A DNA stretch of 44,406 nucleotides, from the NCBI GenBank assembly GCA_025454875.1, contig JALONP010000029.1:1-44406 (forward strand), written 5' to 3'. Every line of letters starts with the position of its first letter. Position 1 is the stretch's first letter. Shown piece by piece: positions 1 to 8,296 of the stretch. Under the pieces are notes generated by a model. That model ran no database searches. It had not been told where the DNA came from and was given only the letters and a program-made list of their open reading frames with translations. The position numbers were made by a program, and so were the translations under genes. The stretch is from Bacteroidia bacterium. GTDB lineage: Bacteria > Bacteroidota > Bacteroidia > UKL13-3.

Positions 1-27
1 TGGATTTACACTTTATTTGATATGCTC

Positions 28-46
28 TTGGGGCTAGCCGCCCCAA
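28..46. repeat. GC-rich hairpin, 7-bp perfect stem
   Basis: TTGGGGC, a 5-nt loop TAGCC, then GCCCCAA form a perfect stem-loop in an AT-rich setting. It lies 6 bp from the palindrome at 53-83, and the two may belong to one dispersed extragenic element. Confidence 0.55.
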
Positions 47-52
47 ACCCGC

Positions 53-83
53 ATTACTTTTTCTCTGGGAAAGAAAAAGTAAT
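53..83. repeat. perfect 12-bp palindrome (copy 1 of a repeated motif)
   Basis: ATTACTTTTTCT, a 7-nt loop, then AGAAAAAGTAAT form a perfect inverted repeat. Nearly the same palindrome is at 21519-21547, beside the right-hand 295-bp repeat, so this is a dispersed element within the window. Pyrimidine- and purine-rich arms of this kind could act as a bidirectional terminator or as a small mobile repeat. The sequence does not decide between these. Confidence 0.6.
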
Positions 84-138
84 CAAAAAGTTCATGCTGT
101 AGATGCTTTTGTTACAAACTACATCATTTATTTTCCCC

Positions 139-168
139 GCAACCCAAGCCACTTCGTTCGTGGGTTGC
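139..168. repeat. 8-bp inverted repeat with 14-nt loop
   Basis: GCAACCCA at 139-146 is matched by TGGGTTGC at 161-168. It is part of the structured non-coding sequence at the left edge. No adjacent T-tract supports a terminator call. Confidence 0.45.
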
Positions 169-411
169 TTACCAAATGCCACCGCTAAAATAAACGCTTT
201 GTTTGTTACACAAAACCATCTAAGGCAAAGGAAACATTTAGGATTGTGTTTTTCGGGAGACAAAGTGCGGCTCTGATCTCCTATTTTTAAATTTTACATT
301 GATAATACGTGAATGAATGAAGCAGTTGTTTGAGGTCTTAGTCATTTCATTCGGTAGTACCTTTTGCAGAACCAAAAGAATTGCTCATATGCATTTAAGT
401 TTTTTTACCCA

Positions 412-1158
412 TCATTCACTCCCCTCATTGGAGGTTGTATGTTGGTTAAATGCATAGTAAAAAAACAACCTTAGTGTATGGTTTGCATCATACTGGTTGC
501 CCGCACTTTTTTGTTGAAAAACGTACATATATCCTGTATCGTAACTCCATTGTTTGCCAAGTGAATGCCTGATTCCAACAAATAAGCGATTTTGATCCAA
601 TGGATTGTATACAATACTTTTACCCCATTGCATTAATAGCTCATCGGCTACTACCAAGCTTGGGTACGCGGGGTTTTTAAAAACAGGAATGGTGGCACTT
701 AATAAATACCGAATGCGGTTGGTGAACACGGCAGTTTGAGGTGATTCGGGAGCTACGCGCCACCTGTTTTCATTTCTTAATCGGTGGAGCAAATGAACCG
801 AACCATATTTTTGGGTAAACTGAAATTGTTGGTATAACCTGTATTCGATATTCCATTGATTGGGCAATACAAGCGATGGCGAAACCAAGTTGCCATAGCC
901 AATAGCCGCACCCGATTGGTTTTGAAACCAACGAACCAAACCAACCCTTGCAAAGTAAAAACTGGGATCGCTAACAAAATTGGTTCTTCGAATATGTGCA
1001 TCGGCCATGATGCCCCAATTGTTTTGAAAGCGAAAAGTACTGTTTACGGATGTCCAAAAATGAATATTGGAGTTGATTGTGCGTGTTGGCAAAGGTTGAG
1101 CTATTGTATATTGGTAACTGCATAAGCCAATAAGTACAATTAATTTCTTATAGCCCAT
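412..1158 (-). CDS. DUF2490-type outer-membrane barrel protein
   Basis: The 248-residue product begins with a signal peptide (MGYKKLIVLIGLCSY, cleavage near TIAQ/P). It then has alternating aromatic/polar strands typical of a small outer-membrane beta-barrel. The N-terminal stretch around NIHFWTSVNSTFRFQNNWG and the C-terminal strands ending in FFYYAF resemble the DUF2490 family, which is common in Bacteroidota and has no established function. It is the last gene of a minus-strand operon: only 1 bp separates it from the porin gene upstream, so it is probably co-expressed with the asparagine/aspartate genes. The stop codon is TGA. The family call is from pattern recognition; a generic outer-membrane protein is the alternative. 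Confidence 0.65.
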   Translation of the reverse strand: MGYKKLIVLIGLCSYQYTIAQPLPTRTINSNIHFWTSVNSTFRFQNNWGIMADAHIRRTNFVSDPSFYFARVGLVRWFQNQSGAAIGYGNLVSPSLVLPNQWNIEYRLYQQFQFTQKYGSVHLLHRLRNENRWRVAPESPQTAVFTNRIRYLLSATIPVFKNPAYPSLVVADELLMQWGKSIVYNPLDQNRLFVGIRHSLGKQWSYDTGYMYVFQQKSAGNQYDANHTLRLFFYYAFNQHTTSNEGSE

Positions 1159-1159
1159 A

Positions 1160-2347
1160 TTACAAAATTAGCAACGGTGTCATAAAGCCAATCGTAAACC
1201 GTGCTGTTTGGTCAATGCCATTGCCCATATTGTTTTGCTTGGCATAATTGCTGTATGTGTAAAACCGGCCAACATAGTTTGCATAAAAGCGCAGGTTTAA
1301 ATCGTCAAATGGGTAAAACTCGATGGTGGGAACAACGCCATACGAATCGCGTAATTTGGTATAGCCTGTTTGCCCGGGAGCATTGCCCCAATAGGCAGCG
1401 CTTGTAAATGCCATTAGGTTTAAGTTCCATTTGGGTTGAAAGCGGTAGTTTAATTGTACCCAATGTTCAATATACCTAGAATCTTGGTAGGCTAATAATT
1501 GATCACCCACCATCCGTTTGGCCATATCGCTTACAATGGTTTTGCGGTCTAAACTTTCGTCACTCCATTTAAAGTCGTAGCTCAACTGCACCTTTTCGCT
1601 AAGGGTAAATGTATTGCCTAAGGCTAAGTAGAGCATGTTGTTTTCACGTGCTTCGTTAAATATGCTGTAACTCCAAATGGTTTGCCATTTGCCATTAAAC
1701 AAATTGCCACGCCAATTAAGCACATAGGCTCCCGGAAAACCTGAAGGCGCAATCGAGTCGACCAAACTTGGGTACAACACGGCAAATGATTGGGTGCGTG
1801 CATTTAAAATTTGAGCGGTGAATTCATGGTTTTTATTGGCTCCAGCTTTGTAGGTATACTGAAACCCTGATAAGAAATTATCAGCATATTCAACAATATC
1901 GTTGTATTCGTAAATTTCAATTGGGTTCAAATCAAATTCAACACCACCCCAATCAGCACACATTTTACCAGCACGAATAAAATGACGTTCGGCCAAATCT
2001 ACTTGAATAAAGGCCATGTCTACGCTTCGGCTAATATTGTCCAAATCACCAGGATTGGTAGCACGTGTATACCGATCGCGAAAACGGAACGACACTTTCT
2101 CATGCACTTTTCCTCTAAACTCCAATCTAAATTGGTCGTTGTTAAACTGCGATTGTTGGTAATTGTTATTGGTGAAATAGTTGTTAAATCCATAACGCAT
2201 ATTGGCAATTACGTCCATGTTTTTGAGGAGCTCTTGTCTGCGCACCGGAATAATGGGTTCGTATTTTTTGGCATTCCGTTCAATTTGCTGCTGCGCAAAA
2301 CCAATGAAGGGAAGGCAAATACTGATGATGGGAAGGTATTTTTTCAT
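1160..2347 (-). CDS. porin (OprO/OprP-like beta-barrel)
   Basis: The 395-residue protein has a signal peptide ending at PFIGFAQ and many amphipathic strands (for example FRLEFRGKVHEKVSFRFRDR). It resembles the phosphate-selective porin O/P superfamily as found in Bacteroidota. Here the substrate is more likely an amino acid or dicarboxylate than phosphate. This is inferred from position: it lies 7 bp downstream of a C4-dicarboxylate transporter gene, itself 11 bp downstream of a periplasmic asparaginase gene. It would supply the outer-membrane step of that pathway. The start ATG follows closely on the transporter stop. Confidence 0.65.
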   Translation of the reverse strand: MKKYLPIISICLPFIGFAQQQIERNAKKYEPIIPVRRQELLKNMDVIANMRYGFNNYFTNNNYQQSQFNNDQFRLEFRGKVHEKVSFRFRDRYTRATNPGDLDNISRSVDMAFIQVDLAERHFIRAGKMCADWGGVEFDLNPIEIYEYNDIVEYADNFLSGFQYTYKAGANKNHEFTAQILNARTQSFAVLYPSLVDSIAPSGFPGAYVLNWRGNLFNGKWQTIWSYSIFNEARENNMLYLALGNTFTLSEKVQLSYDFKWSDESLDRKTIVSDMAKRMVGDQLLAYQDSRYIEHWVQLNYRFQPKWNLNLMAFTSAAYWGNAPGQTGYTKLRDSYGVVPTIEFYPFDDLNLRFYANYVGRFYTYSNYAKQNNMGNGIDQTARFTIGFMTPLLIL

Positions 2348-2354
2348 GATGCGT

Positions 2355-3665
2355 TTACGTTAACATAATCGAAGAAAGCAACATACCCACCAACACAGTT
2401 ACAAGGGTCATTACCAAACCTGGCAACATAAAACTGTGGTTGAGTAAATATTTTCCAACCTTGGTGGTTCCTGTTTTATCAAAATTGATGGCGGCAACCA
2501 ACGTAGGGTAACTTGGTATAAAAAAATCGCCACATACTGCTGGATACATGGCAATGAGGGTAGGAGGTAAAATGCCTAATTTAATACCTAATGGCATTAC
2601 GGCTTTTACAGTAGCAGCTTGGCTAAACAACAAAGCAGCCATTACAAAAACGGCAATTCCAAACACCCAAACATGTTGGCTCACCACATCTTGCAGCATG
2701 CTGTTAAGCAACGATTCGTTGGCACCAATAAATGTATTGCTCATCCATACTACCCCAAAAATACTCACAACGGCTTCGGTACCCGAACGAAAGATGCTGC
2801 TTTTGGCAACAGCTGTTGCTGCTGTTTTTGCAAATGCTACGTTAAGCAAAACAACACTCAACATAATTAGTTCTATGGTTTCGACCATGCCCATTTTGCG
2901 CAATTGAGGAAACAGGCCAAATACAATAATGGCAGCAACACCAGTTAAAAAGAGGAGTACTGAGCGTTTGGCTTCTTTGCTAAATTCTTTGGTAGCGGTT
3001 TCAGTAGTTGCACCATCAATTAATCTTCTAAATTCAGGGTCTTCCATTTTTTTCAAGAATTCAGGATCCTTATCCAAGTCTTTGCCCATGAAATGAGCGG
3101 CCAATGCTCCAGCAAACAGCCCAACAATGGAAGCAGGTAATACAATTTTAACAATATCCACTAGGCCAAGTGTATTGCCTTCGATGGTGTTTAACTCGGT
3201 TAGCATACCAACAGTTGCAGCTGTGATGGGGCTGGCTACAATACCAAAATGTGCAGCTACTACCGAAATGCTTAATGGCCGTTCTGGCCTTACCCTTGTT
3301 TTGGCCGATACTTCGGCAATAATGGGTAACAACGAATAACTAATATGTGCGGTGCCAGCAAGCAAGGTAAAAAAGAAAGTTACCAGCGGACCAATAAACG
3401 TTATGGATTTGGGGTTGCTCCTGATAATTTTTTCGGCAATGCTTACCAAATAATCCATACCGCCCGAAACCTGCAGCGATGCTGCTGCAGTTACCACACA
3501 CAAAATAATAAGCATGACATCAATGGGTGGTGAGCCAACTGGGAGTTGAAAAACATACACATAAATGAGCACCCCCAATGCACCCATAATGCCTAACCCA
3601 ATTCCTTTCATTTGCGCACCCATTAAAATGAGTGCCAACAATACAATAAGTTGAATCCAAAACAT
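2355..3665 (-). CDS. anaerobic C4-dicarboxylate transporter, DcuA/DcuB family
   Basis: This 436-residue inner-membrane protein matches the usual Dcu length (about 430-450). Diagnostic stretches are GGMDYLVSIAEK near residue 68, the TAHISYSLLPIIAEVSAKTR and RPERPLSISVVAAHFGI segments, IASPITAATVG, and a C-terminal GKYLLNHSFMLPGL. The family exchanges aspartate, fumarate, malate and succinate across the inner membrane. The wording of the motifs is closer to DcuA than DcuB, but I do not separate them with confidence. Its place between ansB and a porin gene suggests uptake of the aspartate made by the asparaginase, possibly in exchange for succinate or fumarate. Spacings of 11 and 7 bp indicate one transcript. 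Confidence 0.88.
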   Translation of the reverse strand: MFWIQLIVLLALILMGAQMKGIGLGIMGALGVLIYVYVFQLPVGSPPIDVMLIILCVVTAAASLQVSGGMDYLVSIAEKIIRSNPKSITFIGPLVTFFFTLLAGTAHISYSLLPIIAEVSAKTRVRPERPLSISVVAAHFGIVASPITAATVGMLTELNTIEGNTLGLVDIVKIVLPASIVGLFAGALAAHFMGKDLDKDPEFLKKMEDPEFRRLIDGATTETATKEFSKEAKRSVLLFLTGVAAIIVFGLFPQLRKMGMVETIELIMLSVVLLNVAFAKTAATAVAKSSIFRSGTEAVVSIFGVVWMSNTFIGANESLLNSMLQDVVSQHVWVFGIAVFVMAALLFSQAATVKAVMPLGIKLGILPPTLIAMYPAVCGDFFIPSYPTLVAAINFDKTGTTKVGKYLLNHSFMLPGLVMTLVTVLVGMLLSSIMLT

Positions 3666-3676
3666 GGTGTGCAGAA

Positions 3677-4723
3677 TTAATATTCGAAGAAATATTGCTG
3701 CAATTGCTTTTTATCTTTGGTTTGGGTTAGCCCTAACATGAGCAGCACCCTTGCTTTGGCAGGGTTTAAATCATCACTCACAATGGTACCTAATTTTTCA
3801 TCATCAATTTCATCTTCGAGTACAACCCTTCCGCTCGAAGTCCGTGTTGCCCTGCATACCACTACACCTGCTTTTATTGCTTTTTCAACTGCAGCCATGT
3901 AAGCTTTATTAAAGTTGCCATTGCCTACACCTGCAATCACAATTGCATCGTACTTGGCAGCTACAAAGGCATTAATGGCAGTTTCATCAGCATCTGCATA
4001 CATGTATACAATACCAACTTTAGGCAGTTTGGTTAAGTTGCGAACATCAAATGGTGTTTGTGAAGTAGACTTGCGCATTGACGACATGTAGTAGGTAACC
4101 TTACCATCATATACCTGACCTAATGGGCCAAGGTTAGGCGATACAAATGCATTGACTTTGGTTGTGCTTATTTTCACTACATCCCTGCCATCATATATTC
4201 CTTCATTAAATACAACCAATACCCCACGGCCTTTGCTAAGGGGGCTTGCAGCCACGGTAACAGCATCGTATAAATTTTTAGGGCCATCGGCACTAATTGC
4301 TGTAGCCGGACGCATTGAACCCGTTAAAATTACGGGCTTATTGTACCGAACTGTTAAGTTTAAAAAATAGGATGTTTCCTCTTTGGTATCGGTACCATGG
4401 GTAATCACAATGGCATCTGCTTCGTTTTTTTCAAATACTTCGTTGATGCGTTTATTTAAGGTTAACCAAACATCAATGCTGATGTCTTGGCTTCCTACAG
4501 AAGCAATTTGTTCGCCACTTACTTTGGCAACTTTGTGAATTTGCGGAACTGCATTTAACAAATCATCAATAGGTAATGCTCCGGCTTTGTAACCTGCTCT
4601 ATCGGCTGCGTTACCTGCACCGGCAATGGTACCACCTGTTGCTAAAATAAGTACTCGCGGAAGTTGAGCAGAGGTTGCGGCATATAACAATATAGCCAGC
4701 AACAGTAATGAAAATTGTTTCAT
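3677..4723 (-). CDS. ansB: type II (periplasmic) L-asparaginase
   Basis: This enzyme hydrolyses L-asparagine to aspartate and ammonia. The 348-residue precursor is the same length as E. coli AnsB and has a signal peptide ending near ATSAQ, so it should act in the periplasm. Both signature motifs are present: ATGGTIAG with the nucleophile Thr32, and THGTDTKEET with Thr111-Asp112. Lys184 in DGRDVVK and Glu305 in LEDEIDDEK align with Lys162 and Glu283 of the E. coli enzyme, and SMRPATAISADGPKNLYDAV is the conserved central motif. It is the first gene of the operon, so aspartate released outside the inner membrane can be taken up by the Dcu protein encoded next. No clear promoter box is visible upstream. 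Confidence 0.95.
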   Translation of the reverse strand: MKQFSLLLLAILLYAATSAQLPRVLILATGGTIAGAGNAADRAGYKAGALPIDDLLNAVPQIHKVAKVSGEQIASVGSQDISIDVWLTLNKRINEVFEKNEADAIVITHGTDTKEETSYFLNLTVRYNKPVILTGSMRPATAISADGPKNLYDAVTVAASPLSKGRGVLVVFNEGIYDGRDVVKISTTKVNAFVSPNLGPLGQVYDGKVTYYMSSMRKSTSQTPFDVRNLTKLPKVGIVYMYADADETAINAFVAAKYDAIVIAGVGNGNFNKAYMAAVEKAIKAGVVVCRATRTSSGRVVLEDEIDDEKLGTIVSDDLNPAKARVLLMLGLTQTKDKKQLQQYFFEY

Positions 4724-4809
4724 GGTAAGGTATGTTTTTGAATACTCTAAGTTAATAAAAGAATGTAATAATCAAGCATTAGGGTGATTGATTCGGTTCT
4801 CTTACCGTT

Positions 4810-4844
4810 ACTTCGAGTAGAGACGCAGTCTCGTATCGAGAAGT
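4810..4844. repeat. imperfect extragenic palindrome
   Basis: The core GAGAC-GCA-GTCTC (4820-4832) is extended, across a 3x3 mismatch, by TCGA at 4813-4816 and 4836-4839. ACTTC and GAAGT mark the outer ends. This resembles dispersed extragenic palindromes of Bacteroidota, but only one copy is seen in the window. Confidence 0.45.
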
Positions 4845-5162
4845 GAATGGCAAGAAGTAGCCACTGATAACACAGATGGAATTCAAAATTCTTTGGCCCC
4901 GATGTGCCTATCGGAACCTGCGTTTTTGGGGTTGCAATTTCCTACACATTGCAGGTGATTGGTTTTGAAGTTAAAGAAACCACCCACAGTTACACAACTA
5001 ATTGTGTATGCAATGATGGTAATGAATTAAAAGCTGTGGATACTGTTGAGGGAACTTCACAGTCTACATTTTACAATCCTGATTTTTACTCCAACTTCAG
5101 TAACTTAAAACTTAGCACTTAACACTAAAACATTAAGCATTCAAACTTCCCAATTCGTATTT

Positions 5163-5267
5163 GGCTTAGCGGGTGCAGCAGGGTACCCCGAAGTGTGTTG
5201 GCTTTGGTTGAGGCGGAGTACCGCGGAACACGCGCAGCGAGTGAGTGAAACGAACTTCGCTGAAGCC
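5163..5267. repeat. GC-rich structured element bounded by an inverted repeat
   Basis: GGCTTAGCG at 5163-5171 pairs with CGCTGAAGCC at 5258-5267, with one bulged base. Inside is a GC-rich block with at least one further hairpin (GCGG-AGTA-CCGC). Composition is clearly richer in G+C than the flanks. It could be a small non-autonomous repeat or a structured RNA. It lies just past the 3' end of the DUF481 gene. Confidence 0.4.
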
Positions 5268-5293
5268 CCAAAATAAAGTTGGATAATTGAAAG

Positions 5294-6319
5294 TTAAAAC
5301 TCGTAACCTACTGAAAATACAACACCATAATCTAAATTCGATTTTCCTGCAGATGGTGGTCGGCTATCATAGTTATGGTAAATGCTCATATTGATAGATA
5401 AATCGTCCCAAAACTTCCAAGTAAGTTTAAAGTCGCCATCTTGGCGTATGCGTCCGTTTTGGTTAACACCAAAATAGGCCACCTCAGAAACAGAAAGAAT
5501 GAATTTGGGTTTTTCGTAACGGTAAAAATTGTATGTTAACGCAACGGGAATTTCGCTTAAGGCACCACTTGAATTTCCTTCGGTATTCACTTCCTGGTTT
5601 ACTGCAATACCACTTAAAAATTTAGCTTGCATATGCTTGTTCGAAAAAAAACGATTGCCTAACAATACACCTTGTTGCAAACGCCTAACAAGACCAAGTT
5701 GAATATTACGTTGGTAGTTAATGGATAATTGGTTAAACCACATATTGGTGTAAAAGTAATTTCCGAGTAAGTTTATATTTTCACGATCGCGAATAAATCT
5801 TCCTTTTTCTTGTGTAACGATAAATGAAGCGGTAAATGAGGCGGCCAGTTTTTGCAGGGTGTAATTTACTTTACCATCAAAGTTTAACCTTCCTACATCA
5901 CTTGATCGGGTATAGCTATAACCTCCACCAACGGTTGTATTAATTCCGGTCCACAGGCTTTTATCAAAAGGAACTGCACTTACGATGGTACTTAAAAAGA
6001 GTGCAATTGAATCGGTATACGTAACCATCCAAACCATACCTGTATCCGGATGCGAATGGACATAACCAACCATGCTTTGTTTAAACATGGTTTCTACTTT
6101 AATAAGTTTAGATTCGATGTGAAAGGTTTTGATTTTTTCAAGTTCAATGGTAACCACACCGGCATTTTTGATATCAAAACTCACCGTTCCCAAATCCATA
6201 TTTTTGATTTTGCCAATTAATACAGAGCCGTTATTGAGGTACAATGTATCTTGGGCAAGCACGGGTTGTATGCTTACCCAAATTAAAAATGCCAAATACA
6301 CTGCGCTTATTTTGTTCAT
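5294..6319 (-). CDS. DUF481-family outer-membrane protein
   Basis: The 341-residue precursor has a signal peptide ending at QPVLAQ. A short N-terminal domain follows (DTLYLNNGSVLIGKIKNMDLG, residues about 24-75, a small beta domain common ahead of these barrels). The rest is a C-terminal beta-barrel of the DUF481 (YdiY-like) type, with repeated aromatic strands and the terminal GVVFSVGYEF. The final Phe is the usual barrel assembly signal. It is transcribed alone, divergently from the envelope operon that starts at 6416. Function is unknown; family members in proteobacteria are associated with salt or pH response, which need not apply here. Confidence 0.7.
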   Translation of the reverse strand: MNKISAVYLAFLIWVSIQPVLAQDTLYLNNGSVLIGKIKNMDLGTVSFDIKNAGVVTIELEKIKTFHIESKLIKVETMFKQSMVGYVHSHPDTGMVWMVTYTDSIALFLSTIVSAVPFDKSLWTGINTTVGGGYSYTRSSDVGRLNFDGKVNYTLQKLAASFTASFIVTQEKGRFIRDRENINLLGNYFYTNMWFNQLSINYQRNIQLGLVRRLQQGVLLGNRFFSNKHMQAKFLSGIAVNQEVNTEGNSSGALSEIPVALTYNFYRYEKPKFILSVSEVAYFGVNQNGRIRQDGDFKLTWKFWDDLSINMSIYHNYDSRPPSAGKSNLDYGVVFSVGYEF

Positions 6320-6415
6320 AGGCTATGCAATTATAAAACTGATTTCTGAGAATAAGTTAAACGTAGGTTGTTCTTGCCATTGTTTAGGTGAATGATATCT
6401 GTTATTATTGTACAT

Positions 6416-7042
6416 ATGAAACAAGTTAGTTTGTATTTACTCTCTGGTATCCTGCTATTGGGAATAGTTGGATGCGAACCTTATGAACCTGTCTACACAG
6501 ATGACCTCGATTTGGTAATAACCAATTATACCCCCGATTTTGATTTTAAGTCGAAACAAACCTATTCAGTTCCGGATAGCGTAGTGCTTATTTCAGAAGA
6601 AATTTTTAGCGGCACACCACAGTTTGCCAATCCAGCATACGGTAACACCATCATTGCATCTATCAAAGAAAATATGAGTGCAAAAGGGTGGACGTTGGTA
6701 GACAAAAATCAAGATCCAGATGTGATGGTATTGCCTAGTGTGAGTCAAACCACCAACTTTTTTTATTACTACAGTTATGGATATTGGAACTGGTATTACC
6801 CGGGTGGATGGGGCTGGTATTATCCAGGTTATTATTACCCACCTACGGTGAGTTCTTACAAAACAGGCACGTTGTTTCTGCAGCTTGTCGATTTATCAGA
6901 CACTGCCAACGTTGACAATTTACCCGTTGTATGGTCGGGTATCGTGAATGGTTTGGCGCAAGGAGGAACTGCTTCTGTAAATGCAAGGATCAAATCAACC
7001 ATCAATCAAGCCTTTAAACAATCACCCATTCTTAACCAATAA
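6416..7042 (+). CDS. DUF4136-type lipoprotein
   Basis: The product is 208 residues from the ATG at 6416. An in-frame ATG 24 nt upstream gives a less typical signal peptide, so I use the internal start (MKQVSLYLLSGILL with lipobox GIVGC). The body has the DUF4136 layout: DFDFKSKQTYSVPDSV early, a middle region ending in DPDVMVLPSVS, and a C-terminal helix. An insertion very rich in Tyr, Trp and Gly lies around residues 115-145. It is the first gene of a five-gene operon; the next starts 3 bp downstream. It probably sits in the outer membrane as a lipoprotein. The role is not known. Confidence 0.7.
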   Translation: MKQVSLYLLSGILLLGIVGCEPYEPVYTDDLDLVITNYTPDFDFKSKQTYSVPDSVVLISEEIFSGTPQFANPAYGNTIIASIKENMSAKGWTLVDKNQDPDVMVLPSVSQTTNFFYYYSYGYWNWYYPGGWGWYYPGYYYPPTVSSYKTGTLFLQLVDLSDTANVDNLPVVWSGIVNGLAQGGTASVNARIKSTINQAFKQSPILNQ

Positions 7043-7045
7043 GCC

Positions 7046-7642
7046 ATGTACAAATCAATTATAGCAAGTATTGTGTTAGCCTTTGTGGCATGCAATATTG
7101 CAACTGCTCAAGTTCAAACCTACGGGTTTAATTATGTAATTGGCGTGCCTACGGGCAATAAAGCCGATTTTGTTTCGGATGCAAGTTACCGCGGTGCTTC
7201 ATTTGAATTTACCTATGTTCCTGATGATGCATTTGGGTTGCATTTTGAAGCCGGATGGAATCACTTTTACCAGAGCTTACCTAAAGCTACGTATGAGTTT
7301 GGAACACTTGCCATTACCGGAAAACAATACCGTTACAGCACATCTGTACCAATTATTGTGGGGATTAATTATTTGATTTTACCCGAGGCGGCTATTATAC
7401 CTTATGTTGCTTTTGGAGCGGGTTTAATGTATACCGAAAGTACATTGGAGGCAGGTTTATACAGCATTTCTCGTGAGGCTTGGCAATTTGCAGTAAAGCC
7501 AGAGTTAGGCGTAGCAATCCAACTTACCGATGGTTTGTATGGAAAGGTTTCGGCTAAATATTATCAAACGATAAAAACAGAAGATGTAAAAGGGCAATCG
7601 TTTTTGGGTGTCAATATGGGATTGGCATTTATAGTTCAATAA
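7046..7642 (+). CDS. small outer-membrane beta-barrel protein
   Basis: The 198-residue precursor has a signal peptide ending at ATAQ. About eight amphipathic strands follow, separated by short turns (FGLHFEAGWNHFYQS, IIPYVAFGAGLMY, GLYGKVSAKYYQT), and it ends in FLGVNMGLAFIVQ. This matches the OmpA/OmpW-like eight-stranded barrel family of about 180-220 residues. It lies 3 bp after the DUF4136 lipoprotein gene and 2 bp before another lipoprotein gene, which suggests that the three products are made together and may interact. No enzymatic motif is seen. Confidence 0.65.
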   Translation: MYKSIIASIVLAFVACNIATAQVQTYGFNYVIGVPTGNKADFVSDASYRGASFEFTYVPDDAFGLHFEAGWNHFYQSLPKATYEFGTLAITGKQYRYSTSVPIIVGINYLILPEAAIIPYVAFGAGLMYTESTLEAGLYSISREAWQFAVKPELGVAIQLTDGLYGKVSAKYYQTIKTEDVKGQSFLGVNMGLAFIVQ

Positions 7643-7644
7643 GC

Positions 7645-8286
7645 ATGAAAAGGATTACCAAGTTTTTAGGTATTGCAATCATGATTGCAGCATGTGGCTC
7701 GTCAACCAATATTACTGGCGTGTGGCGGAATCCTCAGGTTGCAACACAAACGTATTCAAATATTTGTGTTGCGGCTATTACGGAAAGCAACTCGAACAAG
7801 TTAATTGTGGAGCAAGCAATGACGATGAGGTTAAAAGAAAATGGAGTGCAATCAAAGCAAATGAATCAAGTATTTCCGTACAAGTTCAGTGGAGCCCAAC
7901 AAGAAAAGGATTTGATTTTGGAGAAAGTTCGGGCGGAACAAAGTGATGGTATTTTAACATTTGCTTTAATTAAGCAAAAGGAAGAGACACGTTATGTACC
8001 TGGAGGTGCTACCTATGCGCCACCGATGAACTATGGGTATTATGGAACATTTGGTGGTTATTATGGTGCGTATGGACCACGTATGTACGAGCCAGGTTAT
8101 TATGTGCAGGATGATATCTATTTTATTGAAACCAACTTGTATGATGTTGCTACGGAAAAACTGGTTTGGAGCGTACAATCCAAAACATACAACCCAGCAA
8201 ATATCCAACAATTTGCTGACGACTTTACTGCGGCAATTACCCGAGAGTTGATTAAGAGCAAAATCATTATGCCGCAAAAACCTTAA
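7645..8286 (+). CDS. lipoprotein with Tyr/Gly-rich segment
   Basis: The 213-residue protein has a short signal peptide and lipobox IAACG. The N-terminal half (NITGVWRNP, then an alpha/beta region) ends in DGILTFALIKQ. A segment rich in Gly, Tyr and Pro follows (around residues 110-150), then a strand-helix end, DDIYFIETNLYDVATEKLVW. The general plan is like that of the DUF4136 lipoprotein two genes upstream: lipobox, alpha/beta core, aromatic-rich insertion. The two may be distant paralogues, but I do not recognise a named family. Gaps of 2 and 10 bp to the neighbours place it in the operon. Confidence 0.6.
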   Translation: MKRITKFLGIAIMIAACGSSTNITGVWRNPQVATQTYSNICVAAITESNSNKLIVEQAMTMRLKENGVQSKQMNQVFPYKFSGAQQEKDLILEKVRAEQSDGILTFALIKQKEETRYVPGGATYAPPMNYGYYGTFGGYYGAYGPRMYEPGYYVQDDIYFIETNLYDVATEKLVWSVQSKTYNPANIQQFADDFTAAITRELIKSKIIMPQKP

Positions 8287-8296
8287 CGGTGTTTGC

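Larger units (their letters stand above)
1..411. other. non-coding left edge with short palindromes
   Basis: No convincing gene is seen here. The stretch holds a GC-rich hairpin, a perfect 12-bp palindrome and an inverted repeat, listed separately. A short open frame across 54-263 on the minus strand reads through all three of these structures and has no recognisable domain, so I treat it as fortuitous. A further small hairpin (CTTTTG, 6-nt loop, CAAAAG) at 361-378 lies just past the end of the DUF2490 gene, but no T-run follows it on either strand. Confidence 0.6.
4724..5293. other. 570-bp non-coding region with two structured elements
   Basis: No convincing gene is present. A 72-codon open frame at 4904-5122 has no signal, domain or plausible start context. 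The stretch contains an imperfect palindrome at 4810-4844 and a GC-rich block bounded by an inverted repeat at 5163-5267. The genes on both sides are on the minus strand, so the promoter of ansB must lie in the first part (4724 onward). No TAnnTTTG box is seen there. Confidence 0.55.

Noticed and set aside
54-263. 69-codon open frame on the minus strand
   Set aside because: It runs through palindromes, has no signal or domain, and looks like chance reading of a non-coding repeat region.
361-378. Hairpin as a terminator for the ansB operon
   Set aside because: The 6-bp stem has no T-run behind it on the minus strand.
4904-5122. 72-codon open frame on the plus strand
   Set aside because: It has no recognisable domain, promoter or ribosome-binding context and lies among structured non-coding elements.
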